Part shown: piece by piece, positions 1 through 9,144 of the stretch
Layout of the letters: each line of letters starts with the position of its first letter
Numbering within the stretch: the first letter of the stretch is position 1
Assembly: GCF_001417815.1 (NCBI RefSeq)
Contig: NZ_BCFK01000069.1
Span: 1-62,844 of the forward strand
Source: Bifidobacterium aesculapii
GTDB taxonomy: Bacteria > Actinomycetota > Actinomycetes > Actinomycetales > Bifidobacteriaceae
Reading direction: 5' to 3'
DNA: 62,844 bases
Made by a program: the position numbers and the translations under genes
Notes under the pieces: generated by a model
What the model saw: only the letters and a program-made list of their open reading frames with translations
What the model was told of the DNA's origin: nothing
The model's database searches: none

Positions 1-326
1 CCACACACACCAAACCAGCCCAAGCCCAAAACCAAACCAGGAAAAGAACCCGGACCGCTCAGCGGCAGCAAGAGAACAACATACACGAACCCCAACACCA
101 ACGCAAACCCACACCAACCAACAACCCCAAAACCCTAGAAAACACACGCCACCCACGGCGTGTCGAAACCCACGACAAACACCACCAACCCCACCCCACC
201 AACACCAACCCAACACCACAACCACACCAACAACAACCAACCCCACCAACCCCCATACCAAGACACCACACCACAACCAACCACAACAACCCACCCACCA
301 ACAACCCAAACAACCACAACAACCAA
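1..326. other. A/C-only low-complexity intergenic stretch
   Basis: No credible gene. The stretch lies just past the comEC stop codon. From 181 to 326 the plus strand is almost purely A and C (one G and one T seen in 146 bases), so a transcript reading on from comEC would be almost pure G and U with many GG and GGG runs. Open frames here encode only low-complexity peptides (Thr/Pro/Asn/His on plus, Gly/Val/Trp on minus), so I treat them as composition artefacts. Confidence 0.7.
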
Positions 327-2207
327 TCAATCCATGTCACCCCAGCGCATGTCCTTGATCATCCGCCTCGTATCCATCCACCAGATACGCATCCGGTTAC
401 GGGGATCGGCGGTGAACACATCCCCCGGAAGCGCATGACGCCCCGACGACCCCCTCACCCATCGCGAGGCACGCCTCACCATGACGATGACCGCCGCCTC
501 GGCCGCCGCCAGCAGCAATGCTCCAAGGATTCCGTCGATCCATACAATCGTCGTCCGGGGTCCCTCCCCCAACCGTAAGGCCACGTATTCCATGACTCTT
601 GTTCCCCATGACGCCAACCACGCGCATACCTTCGCGACGTCCAGGCTCACCCATGCCACCGCCAGACCGGCGAGACCTGTCATCGTGGAGAACGCCACCA
701 CGGGAGCGACGACGATGTTCGCAGGAACCGACCATAGCGGCAGCTGCGGTTCCATCAGCACCTGAATCGGCAATGTCGCGATCTGCGCGGCGACCGTCAT
801 GGCCGTGGCATCGGCGAGCGCATCGGGCAACAGCAATGCCATGGCGTCCGCCATGGGCCGGGCGAGCATGATGATGCCGAACACGGCCGCGCATGACAGC
901 GCAAGGCCGAAGCTTCTCGCCTTCGAGGGGTCGCACAACAGCATGGCGAGCACGGTGACTCCGAGCGAGCTCAATGATTGGTGCGGCCGTCCGATGAATG
1001 ACGCCGCGGCGGCGATCCATCCCATCAACAATGCGCGGGTGACGCTGTCGCCGGGCGCCATCATCGTCGCCATCAATGTGGTGAATACGGCGATCAGACA
1101 TGCCGTCACTTGTCTGGGGGCCAACAGTCGCGCGCAGAGACGCCGTATCAGTGATGCCAGAAGAGCGAAATGCCCGCCGGACACGGCCATGAGGTGCATG
1201 ATTCCCGCGTTGCGGAAACAGTCCTCCAATCGTGCCGCATATGTCTCGTCGATGGGGTCCGTGCCGTCGCCGTCTTCGGCGAGCCACCGCCTGGCATCGA
1301 CGTGGTCCTGGCCGAGCACGCCCATGGTCAGTCCGGGGACGAGGATGCGCCCGGCGTCGGTCAATCCCTCCGTGGCACGGAAGAACGACTCCTGCGCATG
1401 TTCGCGCCATCGGTCGAATGCCGGTTGTGCGTTCTCCATGCTGATGCCGCCGTCGGTATCGGCGCCCGCACCGTCACCTTCCCCGCTGCCGGTCCCGTCA
1501 TCGGCATGGGTTCCGCTTCGCCCATCGTCGTCGGTTGACGGTGTAAGCCATAACGGCGTCATGCCCCAATCCGCTTCGCTGAGCGTTCCCGCGACATTGT
1601 ATTCGGCTCCTCGATGCAGCATGGCGCAGTCACGCGCGGAGGCGAACAGTCGCACTTGCGCGTTCGTACGTGTCGAAACGTCATCCATGGTGATGACGGT
1701 CAGTCTCGTTTCGGCCTGGCAGTCATGGTCGGCGGATGCGGATGCCATGACCGGTCCGGTGATGCGCACCTGCGCGACGATCCGCGCCGGACCGTCCCGT
1801 GCGCGTACCGTGGCCGGGTCGAACCATGTGGCGGAGTCGGCGGCCCATGTGGAGACGCCGGCGAGCAACATGACGGCCACGCATACGACGACGGCCTCCC
1901 TGCCCACCCCGTAGCGTGCGGCGCATCGCGATGCGAGACGCCAGATGCCGATCATGCCGGCGGTGACCAGCACGAGCGTCATGGAGGTCAACGGCATGCC
2001 GGCGAGCGCCGACGGCCCGCGGTCGCCGGCAGCGGGATGTAGCAAGTTCATGATCCACTCGAACAGGCGGTGCGTGCCCAGGCATGACGCCCAGCATGTG
2101 ATGGCCGCCGGTATCAGCCGATGGTCTTCGGAGCCGCGTTCGAGCGGTGGCGTGGACGTGTCGCCTTCGGCCCTGCCGTATGGGGTGTGGCGTTTTCGCG
2201 CGCGCAT
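327..2207 (-). CDS. comEC: ComEC/Rec2-family DNA-uptake channel, short form
   Basis: Predicted polytopic inner-membrane channel that carries transforming single-stranded DNA into the cytoplasm. The product is 626 residues. Two hydrophobic segments at about 76-122 precede a soluble region with OB-like beta character (about 140-220) and an acidic low-complexity linker (about 225-255). The ComEC core begins near residue 335 with the hallmark HLMAVSGGH at 338-346, followed by many membrane segments to about 590. The protein then ends in a short basic tail. The C-terminal metallo-beta-lactamase domain of long ComEC proteins such as B. subtilis (about 776 residues) is absent. The start overlaps the comEA stop as TGATG, so the two genes are translationally coupled. 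The first 45 residues are not hydrophobic and the true start could be internal. Confidence 0.9.
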   Translation of the reverse strand: MRARKRHTPYGRAEGDTSTPPLERGSEDHRLIPAAITCWASCLGTHRLFEWIMNLLHPAAGDRGPSALAGMPLTSMTLVLVTAGMIGIWRLASRCAARYGVGREAVVVCVAVMLLAGVSTWAADSATWFDPATVRARDGPARIVAQVRITGPVMASASADHDCQAETRLTVITMDDVSTRTNAQVRLFASARDCAMLHRGAEYNVAGTLSEADWGMTPLWLTPSTDDDGRSGTHADDGTGSGEGDGAGADTDGGISMENAQPAFDRWREHAQESFFRATEGLTDAGRILVPGLTMGVLGQDHVDARRWLAEDGDGTDPIDETYAARLEDCFRNAGIMHLMAVSGGHFALLASLIRRLCARLLAPRQVTACLIAVFTTLMATMMAPGDSVTRALLMGWIAAAASFIGRPHQSLSSLGVTVLAMLLCDPSKARSFGLALSCAAVFGIIMLARPMADAMALLLPDALADATAMTVAAQIATLPIQVLMEPQLPLWSVPANIVVAPVVAFSTMTGLAGLAVAWVSLDVAKVCAWLASWGTRVMEYVALRLGEGPRTTIVWIDGILGALLLAAAEAAVIVMVRRASRWVRGSSGRHALPGDVFTADPRNRMRIWWMDTRRMIKDMRWGDMD

Positions 2208-3085
2208 CAGACCTTCACCGCCGGTCTGATTTTCTCCAGGGTTTTTGCGCCGATGCCGGGCACGTCGAGCAACTGGTCGACGCTGGAGAATCGTCCGATG
2301 CTGGCGCGATGGTCGAGGATCTTCTGCGCGGTGACGGGGCCGATGCCGGGCACGGCGTCGAGTTGTTCGAGCGTGGCCGTGTTCAGGTCGACGCGCGTGT
2401 CCACCGGCTGGGTTTCGGCTGGCGGCTGTGCTTGTGTTTCGGGTTGCGGTTGTGATGTGCCGTCGCCGGCACCGTCGTCTCCTGCCGTGTCGGAGATATC
2501 ATCACCGGACGCGTTTGTTCTTCCGCTGCCGGGCGACCGTGCACCGTTCGCATCGTCCTGCCTCGTCACCGTCGCGGCGGCGCCGTCCAACACCGCATAG
2601 TTCACCGCCTGACGGACGAGCAGTGTGAGGCTCGCGCAGGTGGCCGTCACGAGAAGGAGAATCGCCGCGAGCGCATGCGTCGCGGTGAATGCCATGCGTG
2701 GGCGGCCGTGGCGTGCGCGTTCGGTGAACCGGTCGTCCATATCGGATTCACGCACGCCGGAGAGGCCCGCAAGCGTCGTTTTCGCGTGGGGTTCCGCATG
2801 TCGCCGCGTATCGTCCGACATACGGTCCGGCACGCAGCCCGTCGTCGTATCGGGTTCCGTGTCGACGATCTGAGGCAACGGCACCGGAGGCATGATCGAC
2901 GATACGGATTCCGGCGACGGTGCCGGTTCGTGCGTCGATACGGGTTGCCGTGCCGGCGCGGATTCCGGCAAGGGTACCGGCCGCGTGCCCGACGCGCCTC
3001 TGCCGGATGATGCCCCGCTTGCTTCACTATGACGAACGCCCATGCATCCACTGTGCGTGGTGCATGGGCGTTGCGTCCAGCTCAC
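2207..3085 (-). CDS. comEA: ComEA-family helix-hairpin-helix DNA receptor
   Basis: Membrane-anchored DNA-binding protein expected to hand double-stranded DNA to ComEC. The last 65 of 292 residues form a typical ComEA tandem helix-hairpin-helix with VDLNTA, VPGIGPVTAQKI and VPGIGAKTLEKI. One transmembrane helix lies at about 133-155. The first 120 residues are Pro/Ser/Glu-rich and low complexity. The start is uncertain. The GTG at 3085 has no Shine-Dalgarno but lies about 9 bases after a TATCCA -10-like box, which would make it leaderless; an ATG at 3043 is the alternative. It is the first gene of a comEA-comEC pair, 57 bases downstream of leuS. Confidence 0.88.
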   Translation of the reverse strand: MSWTQRPCTTHSGCMGVRHSEASGASSGRGASGTRPVPLPESAPARQPVSTHEPAPSPESVSSIMPPVPLPQIVDTEPDTTTGCVPDRMSDDTRRHAEPHAKTTLAGLSGVRESDMDDRFTERARHGRPRMAFTATHALAAILLLVTATCASLTLLVRQAVNYAVLDGAAATVTRQDDANGARSPGSGRTNASGDDISDTAGDDGAGDGTSQPQPETQAQPPAETQPVDTRVDLNTATLEQLDAVPGIGPVTAQKILDHRASIGRFSSVDQLLDVPGIGAKTLEKIRPAVKV

Positions 3086-3089
3086 CGGT

Positions 3090-3127
3090 GAATGTGGATA
3101 GAGCCCCTGGAACTCTTCACATTCGCC
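3090..3127 (-). promoter_or_regulatory. 38-bp promoter-like element upstream of comEA
   Basis: Nearly the same 38-bp sequence (33 of 38 positions) recurs at 55546-55583 upstream of the M23 peptidase gene. On the minus strand it contains TGTGAA, then GGGGCTCTATCCACATTC, with TATCCA as a possible -10. A short inverted repeat (GAATGTG/CACATTC) frames the element at 3090-3096 and 3118-3124. The conservation of two unlinked copies in front of genes on the same strand supports a regulatory role; the assignment as a promoter is inference. Confidence 0.5.
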
Positions 3128-3142
3128 GCGGAACCGTCAACG

Positions 3143-6085
3143 TCACTCGGACGGAACGATCGAGACGATCTTCGGTGCCTTGACGATCACCTTGCGCGGC
3201 TCCTTGCCGCCGAGGCGCGCGGCGACGGCCTCGAGCGCGAGCTTCTCCAGTTCGGCCGGGTCGATGTCCGGGGAGACTTCGAGCTTGGCGCGGATCTTGC
3301 CCTTGATCTGCACGACCGCGGTGACCGTGTCCTGGCCGACGTACTTGTCGTCGGCGACCGGCCACGGCGCGGCGGAGAGGGACTCGGCGTGGCCGAGACG
3401 CTCCCACAGTTCCTCGCAGATGTGCGGGGCGATTGGCGCGAGCATGAGGATCAGCGGCTCGACGGCCACGCGCGGCACCGCCTTGAGCGACGTCAGGTGG
3501 TTGTTGAGGACGATGAGCTTCGCGATGGCCGTGTTCGGGCGCATGTTCTCCATCTCGACCGTCACGTCCGCAATCGTGTTGTTGAGGAGCTTGAGCGTCT
3601 TCACGTCCGGCGTCTCCTCGCTCACGTGCGGCTCGCCGGTGGTCTCGTCGACCACGTTGCGCCACAGACGCTGCAGGAAGCGCATGCCGCCGACCACGTT
3701 GCGCGTGTTCCACGGACGAGACTCGTCCAGCGGGCCCATGCTCATCTCGTACAGGCGGAACGTGTCCGCACCGTAGTTCTCGTACATGTAATCCGGGGTG
3801 ACGATGTTCTTCAGGCTCTTGCCCATCTTGCCGAACTCGCGGTTGGCGTGCTCGCCGTTCCACGTGAATGTCGGCTCGCCGTCGGCTCCGGCCGGGCCTT
3901 CCACGACCTCGTCGGCCGGCACGTACTGGCCACGGTCGTCGGTGTAGGCGTACGCCTGGATCATGCCCTGGTTGAACAGCTTGTGGAACGGTTCGGCCGA
4001 ATCCACGTAGCCGAGGTCGAACAGGACCTTGTGCCAGAAGCGCGAGTACAGCAGGTGGAGCACCGCGTGCTCGACGCCGCCGATGTACAGGTCGACGCCG
4101 CCCTCATCGCCCGAATACTTGTTGTGGTTCGGGCCCATCCAATAGTCGAACTCGTCCTTCTCGACCATGTGGGCGGTGTCGGACGGGTCGATGTAGCGCA
4201 TGTAGTACCAGCAGGAGCCGGCCCAGTTCGGCATGGTGTTCGTGTCGCGGTAGTAGGTCTTCACGCCGTCGCCCAGGTCGAGTTCGACCTTCACCCAGTC
4301 CTCGTTGCGGCTCAGCGGCGCCTCCGGGTTGGATTCGGCGTCCATCGGGTCGAAGGTGCGCGGCTGGTAGTCGGGCACGTCGGGCAGGTTGATCGGCAGC
4401 GCGGAGTCCGGCAGCAGGTGCGGGGTGCCGTCCTCGCCGTAGACGATCGGGAACGGTTCGCCCCAGTAGCGCTGGCGGGAGAACAGCCAGTCGCGCAGAC
4501 GGTAGGAGACGGTGCCCTTGCCGACGCCCGCGGATTCGAGCCACGCGTTCACCTTGGCGATGGCGTCGTCGACGCGCAGGCCGTCAAGGGAGAGCGCGTC
4601 GCCCTTCGCCTTCGTCGCTTCGACGGAGGAATTGATGACGATGCCGTCGTGCGAGACGAACGGGGCCTTGCCCTCGTAGTTCGCGAGGTCGTCGCCGGAT
4701 TCCGGCAGCGGCTTGACGGTGTAGATGACCGGCAGACCGAACTTGGCGGCGAAATCGTAGTCGCGCTGGTCGCCGCCCGGCACGGCCATGATCGCGCCGG
4801 TGCCGTAGTCCATGAGCACGTAGTCGGCGGTGAACAGCGGCAGCTTCGCGCCGGTGATCGGGTTGACGGCGTACAGGCCGGTGAACAGGCCGGTCTTCTC
4901 GCCGTTCTCATCGACGCGGTCCTTCGCGGTCTTCGCCTCGGCGGCCAGACGGTACGCCTTCACGGCCTCGACCGGGGTGGCGTAGCCGCCCTTCCATTCG
5001 TCCGGAGTCTCGGCCGGCCACTGTTCCGGCACGTCCTCGAGCAGGTGGTGCTCCGGGGAGACGACGGCGAACGTGGTGCCGAACAGCGTGTCCGGACGCG
5101 TGGTGTAGATCTCCATGTCCTTGACGCCGGCGGGGGTCTCCACCTGGAAGTGCACGGATGCGCCGTGGCTTTCGCCGATCCAGTTGCGCTGCATGAGCTT
5201 GACCTTCTCCGGCCAGTCGATGCCGTCGAGGTCCTCGATGAGGCGGTGGCCGTACTTGGTGATGCGCATCGACCACTGGCGCAGCTCACGCTGGAACACG
5301 GGGAAGTTGCCGCGCTCGGACTTGCCTTCGGCGGTGACCTCCTCGTTGGCGAGCACGGTGCCGAGTCCCGGGCACCAGTTCACCGGGGACTTGGAGATGT
5401 ACGCGATGCGGAAGTCGTTGAGGATGTCCTGCTGTTCGGCGTCGGTGAGGTCGCCCCACGCCTTGCCGTCCGACTCGTGGCCGGGAATGGCCTTCTCGCC
5501 GTTTTCGAACTTGGCGATGAGCTCGCTGATCGGGCGGGCGGACCCCTTCGTGCCGGACGGGTTCGTGGCGTCCTCGTCGTACCAGGAGTCGTAGATGCGC
5601 GAGAAGATCCACTGGGTCCAGCGCACGTAGCCGGGGTCGATGGTGGCGAAGGTGCGGCGGTTGTCGAAGCTCAGGCCCATGCGGTGCAGCTGGCGCGACA
5701 TGTTCTTGATGTTGGCCTCGGTGGTGACGCGCGGATGCTGGCCGGTCTGGACCGCGTACTGCTCGGCGGGCAGGCCGAAGGCGTCGTAGCCCATGGCGTG
5801 CAGCACGTTCTCGCCCTTCATGCGGTGGTAGCGGGACACCACGTCGGAGGCGAGGTAGCCGAGCGGGTGGCCCACGTGCAGGCCCTTGCCCGACGGGTAG
5901 GGGAACATGTCCATCGCGAAGTAGGAGGGACGCCCCTCGGCGTTGCGGCCCTTGCCGTCCTTCAGGTCGCCGGAGACGTTGGCGGCCCAGAAGGTGCCTT
6001 CCTCATCCCACTTCTTCTGCCATTTGTTTTCGATGTCCTGCGCCAGTGCGGCGTTGTAACGGAACTTCGGTTCGGTCTCACTCAT
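3143..6085 (-). CDS. leuS: Leucyl-tRNA synthetase
   Basis: Class I aminoacyl-tRNA synthetase that charges tRNA-Leu in the cytoplasm. The 980-residue product has the HIGH-type motif HVGH at about 70-73 (after MFPYPSGKGL), an editing domain in the middle (TTRPDTLFG), the KMSKS-type loop as KMGKS near residue 753, and a C-terminal anticodon-binding domain. I chose the ATG at 6085 (MSETEPKFRYN) because homologous LeuRS proteins begin there; the frame stays open 33 codons further, but those residues look non-coding. No Shine-Dalgarno is visible. A TATCAT box at 6094-6099 lies only 8 bases from the ATG, which suggests a leaderless mRNA. Confidence 0.97.
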   Translation of the reverse strand: MSETEPKFRYNAALAQDIENKWQKKWDEEGTFWAANVSGDLKDGKGRNAEGRPSYFAMDMFPYPSGKGLHVGHPLGYLASDVVSRYHRMKGENVLHAMGYDAFGLPAEQYAVQTGQHPRVTTEANIKNMSRQLHRMGLSFDNRRTFATIDPGYVRWTQWIFSRIYDSWYDEDATNPSGTKGSARPISELIAKFENGEKAIPGHESDGKAWGDLTDAEQQDILNDFRIAYISKSPVNWCPGLGTVLANEEVTAEGKSERGNFPVFQRELRQWSMRITKYGHRLIEDLDGIDWPEKVKLMQRNWIGESHGASVHFQVETPAGVKDMEIYTTRPDTLFGTTFAVVSPEHHLLEDVPEQWPAETPDEWKGGYATPVEAVKAYRLAAEAKTAKDRVDENGEKTGLFTGLYAVNPITGAKLPLFTADYVLMDYGTGAIMAVPGGDQRDYDFAAKFGLPVIYTVKPLPESGDDLANYEGKAPFVSHDGIVINSSVEATKAKGDALSLDGLRVDDAIAKVNAWLESAGVGKGTVSYRLRDWLFSRQRYWGEPFPIVYGEDGTPHLLPDSALPINLPDVPDYQPRTFDPMDAESNPEAPLSRNEDWVKVELDLGDGVKTYYRDTNTMPNWAGSCWYYMRYIDPSDTAHMVEKDEFDYWMGPNHNKYSGDEGGVDLYIGGVEHAVLHLLYSRFWHKVLFDLGYVDSAEPFHKLFNQGMIQAYAYTDDRGQYVPADEVVEGPAGADGEPTFTWNGEHANREFGKMGKSLKNIVTPDYMYENYGADTFRLYEMSMGPLDESRPWNTRNVVGGMRFLQRLWRNVVDETTGEPHVSEETPDVKTLKLLNNTIADVTVEMENMRPNTAIAKLIVLNNHLTSLKAVPRVAVEPLILMLAPIAPHICEELWERLGHAESLSAAPWPVADDKYVGQDTVTAVVQIKGKIRAKLEVSPDIDPAELEKLALEAVAARLGGKEPRKVIVKAPKIVSIVPSE

Positions 6086-6093
6086 ACCGCACG

Positions 6094-6099
6094 ATGATA
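6094..6099 (-). promoter_or_regulatory. leuS -10 box, probably leaderless
   Basis: TATCAT on the minus strand (GTGTATCATCG) sits 8 bases before the leuS ATG. Transcription would begin at or one or two bases before the start codon, consistent with the absent ribosome-binding site. No convincing -35 is visible. Confidence 0.4.
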
Positions 6100-6180
6100 C
6101 ACGTGGGGAGCCCGAGGGCCGCCGCCCGTCGCATATCGCGGGACGGGCGCGGCGAAGGATTGGAGGGTACGGAGAGGCCG

Positions 6181-6489
6181 TCACTCCCCGGCGGGCAGCC
6201 AGTCAGGTATGGATATGATGTCCTGCGACATCCGGCATCCCGCGCTTCTCAGCGCACCAGTCACCTTGCGGGTGGAGAAGAGGTTCCCGGAGGTGGAGAA
6301 CAGGTAGACGACGAGCCGTTCGAGCAACGTGAGATCGCGGATGCCGAGCCGTTTGGCCACGTCGTTCAGTATGACCGTGTCGCACATGGAGGATAGTTCC
6401 CGAGCGATGTCCTCCTCATCCCGTTCCCTCAAGGAGAACAGTCCCGGCATGCCGCCGAACCGCAGATCAGCTTTCGCGCCGCTCCTCAC
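6181..6489 (-). pseudogene. Fragment of a DUF4143-type AAA ATPase
   Basis: A 102-codon frame starting at a GTG that overlaps the stop of the SWIM gene (TGGTGA). The sequence FGGMPGLF, then ELSSMCDTVILNDVAKRLGI and RDLTLLERLVVYLF, then NLFSTRKV, matches the middle of AAA/DUF4143 ATPases (the GGFPE, KDV and IRD...LE..YL blocks). The N-terminal P-loop domain and the C-terminal DUF4143 end are both missing. It is therefore a remnant of about a quarter of the usual 400-residue protein. It sits between leuS and the SWIM gene and marks this stretch as an accessory insertion point. Confidence 0.6.
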
Positions 6490-9074
6490 CAGTCCTTATA
6501 GCCGGGTTCGGCCACATTCATGAGATTCGTGTAGGCCTGTTCCAGCAGCATCAACATCATGTTGGCGGCATCGGTGATATCGCCCTCGTGCCCGGCGATC
6601 TCGTCATCGTCGTCCGCAGGCGCGGCATCATTCTCGTCACGCACATGCCAGAACGTCATGTAGGTCTGCTTGGCCTGTTCTGCCGCCGCGCGAGCCACGA
6701 CCGGATCGTCGATTGACGGCAACACATGTTCCGGGTCGGCAAGCGTGGCGAGAGCCAGCGCGAGCGCGATATCGTCCGCTTCGGCTCTGACCTCTTCTTC
6801 AGCGTCATCGTCCCACCCGTCCCATCGTTTCCCACGGTCGGTCAACATGTCCAGCCGCATACGCAGCTCATCCGCCGCGTTGCGTATCCGTTGCCCGTCG
6901 GAGACGTCGATCAGTTCCAGTTCGTGATGGGTGTGGCGCAATGTGCCGGTCAGGTACAACACCGTGAACTCGCGGTCCGGTCTCAGGATGGCACTGTGAC
7001 CATGCGCGTCGATGGATTCAGGATGCGGGTCGATGCGCAGCAGGTTCAGCGCATTCCACTCATCGAGGTCCACTTGCGCGCGCGGGATACCCAGCATTGC
7101 GGAAACGCCAAGCATATGGTCAAGCATGTCGATCATGACGGTTCTGAGTCCCTTCGCGGCGAGATAGTGCGGCAGATGCACGTTCTCACCCGGTTTGCCG
7201 TGCACGTGGCGTTTGACGTTGAGCACGTATGCGGCGGACCATACGCCAAGCTGCCCGGCGGTGGGGCGCAACCACTTGTTGCGTTCGCCCACGGTGACGG
7301 GAGGGTCGAACAGATTGTCGCATGTGATGGCGTCCAGTGAGTACCGGGAGCCGAACAGCGCTTTGAGCTGTACGTTCAGGCATTCACGTAGGTTGTTGAG
7401 CTCGTCGGCCCGTGCCGTGTCATATTCGTCACTGGATGCGGCGATGATGTCGTCGAAGCGCGCCTCCGTTTTGCGTCGTTCAAGACGCTTCCTCAACGAC
7501 TGTTCGATGGTGGCGAGATCTTGTGTGCCTCCGGACGTCACGTCGTGGACGAGTGGCCGCCCGTCGATTGCATCGATCCGTCCGAGTGCGTCCATGAAGT
7601 CCCGGGGTCGCTCGCGTCGCAGCGTCGTCTCGTCGACCGGCGCGGTGAATACCACCACGTCATCGTCGACGAGGAATGTGCGAGCCAGCAGGTCGGCGCA
7701 TGGTTCGACCATGTTGATGGCACGTTCCAGAATGATGGAACGCGAATCGTTCGCCCGAGGCTCATGTTCCATGGCTTCACGCAACAGGTCACGTGCGATG
7801 GTGGCGTGACGGGCGGAACCGAATCTCTTGGAAACGATCAGACGGCATCGCGCTTTGGTGCCGGCGCCGGCGGCATGGATGAGTTCCTCGCAGTCTTCGA
7901 CAATCGGATCCACGTACCCATTGGCGAAGAACGCCGGCATCCGTTCCTCAAGTTCCGCACGAAAATCCATCACAAGCCAGTCGATGATGGTGCCATCGCA
8001 GCGCGTGGTCCAGTCAACACGAGTCGTTTCCATGTTCTTCCGGTCGGCGTTGCCGAGGGCCATGGTGTCGGCGAGACGCCGCATGCAACGCCGGTCGCAT
8101 TCCCGTAGTGATTCACAGTAGGCGACTGACTCGTCGGACAACTGAAACTCACGGAGTAGATGCTCGTAGGCGAGATTCGGGACCGGCTTCTGATAAACGT
8201 TCCGAACCGGATGGAACCCTTTGGTCAGCTTGCCGATCATGTCGGTGAGTTCCGTCGAGTCGCCCAGCAGCCAGCGGAGGCGGTCCACATAGCGGGAGTC
8301 CTGCGGCAGATGCCCTTGAGCGATATACACGCCATACACTTTCGCGAGTCCCTCAAAATCACCGAGTCCTTCATAGGCCGCTTCCAACATGGTGAACCAG
8401 CCATGCGGCAGCACCGTCGACAAATCCGGTTCGTCACGTTTCGGCCAGATCCGCGTATCGTTGTCGATCGATTCCTCGACGGTGGGCATGCAGTTGCCGA
8501 GCAATGTCACGGTGTGGCTGTTGGCGATCCATCGCTCCCATTGGTCGAATCCGGTGATGATCTCCAGTCCTCTGGCCATCGCGGACATGTCGTCGGCGTC
8601 GGAGGAAAGCCACGTGCCCAGCTTATCCGCCATATACCGGCTGACGATTTCAGACGCCTCCCTCGGTATCCTCGTACGTCCGGTGTAGACGTCACGGACC
8701 GTATAACGATGCCGGTAGAACAGTCGGAAGCATACGGCACACGCGTGCACGCAGCGCGGAACGCCACGACGCGTGCACGTGCATGCCATTCCGGTGATCG
8801 CATCTGCGACCACGCGTATCGTCACGTGCGCCCGAACCCGCTCATTCGACTCATTCATCACATCGGCGGTGATAACGCGATGATCGTCGTTCCCGGATTC
8901 CTTGAACCTCCGGAGAAGACCACACTCGTACAGGTCACGCCCTTCGCGAAACAGCAGCCGTTCCGCATCGAAATCACGATTCTCACCCGTCTGCCCCGAA
9001 AACAGCAGACTGAATTCCATCACCTTGGTCTCTTCGACGTCGAAGACCTTCCCCGTGTCATGCATGCGTCCCAT
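6486..9074 (-). CDS. SWIM zinc-finger protein without helicase domain
   Basis: An 862-residue predicted cytoplasmic protein. The only domain I recognise is a SWIM zinc finger with ligands C98, C100, C108 and H110 (CTC, seven residues, CVH). SWIM fingers bind DNA or proteins and in bacteria are usually fused to, or encoded next to, a SNF2 helicase; none is present here. The remaining 750 residues are mostly helical, with an acidic segment near 685-700 and an Asp-rich stretch near 815-825, and match no family I know. The start is uncertain: ATG 9074 has no ribosome-binding site, and ATG at codons 4 or 19 are alternatives. It overlaps the ATPase fragment downstream and lies just outside the repeat-flanked cassette at 9145-12983. 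The role is unknown; defence or mobile-element function is only a guess from context. Confidence 0.7.
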   Translation of the reverse strand: MGRMHDTGKVFDVEETKVMEFSLLFSGQTGENRDFDAERLLFREGRDLYECGLLRRFKESGNDDHRVITADVMNESNERVRAHVTIRVVADAITGMACTCTRRGVPRCVHACAVCFRLFYRHRYTVRDVYTGRTRIPREASEIVSRYMADKLGTWLSSDADDMSAMARGLEIITGFDQWERWIANSHTVTLLGNCMPTVEESIDNDTRIWPKRDEPDLSTVLPHGWFTMLEAAYEGLGDFEGLAKVYGVYIAQGHLPQDSRYVDRLRWLLGDSTELTDMIGKLTKGFHPVRNVYQKPVPNLAYEHLLREFQLSDESVAYCESLRECDRRCMRRLADTMALGNADRKNMETTRVDWTTRCDGTIIDWLVMDFRAELEERMPAFFANGYVDPIVEDCEELIHAAGAGTKARCRLIVSKRFGSARHATIARDLLREAMEHEPRANDSRSIILERAINMVEPCADLLARTFLVDDDVVVFTAPVDETTLRRERPRDFMDALGRIDAIDGRPLVHDVTSGGTQDLATIEQSLRKRLERRKTEARFDDIIAASSDEYDTARADELNNLRECLNVQLKALFGSRYSLDAITCDNLFDPPVTVGERNKWLRPTAGQLGVWSAAYVLNVKRHVHGKPGENVHLPHYLAAKGLRTVMIDMLDHMLGVSAMLGIPRAQVDLDEWNALNLLRIDPHPESIDAHGHSAILRPDREFTVLYLTGTLRHTHHELELIDVSDGQRIRNAADELRMRLDMLTDRGKRWDGWDDDAEEEVRAEADDIALALALATLADPEHVLPSIDDPVVARAAAEQAKQTYMTFWHVRDENDAAPADDDDEIAGHEGDITDAANMMLMLLEQAYTNLMNVAEPGYKDW

Positions 9075-9144
9075 TGTATCGGAATCAGGATGCCGTCTCG
9101 GAGACGGAGTACCTTGTCGGAACGCCCTTCAACTATCTCGCCCA

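Noticed and set aside
160..438. Thr/Pro/Asn-rich 92-codon frame at the window start
   Set aside because: Purely a product of the A/C-only sequence; it also overlaps the comEC end on the other strand.
3092..6097. A 1001-codon open frame on the plus strand opposite leuS
   Set aside because: It mirrors the strongly supported leuS gene in a high-GC genome, where antisense frames stay open by codon bias. The product is Val/Arg/His-rich and resembles nothing.
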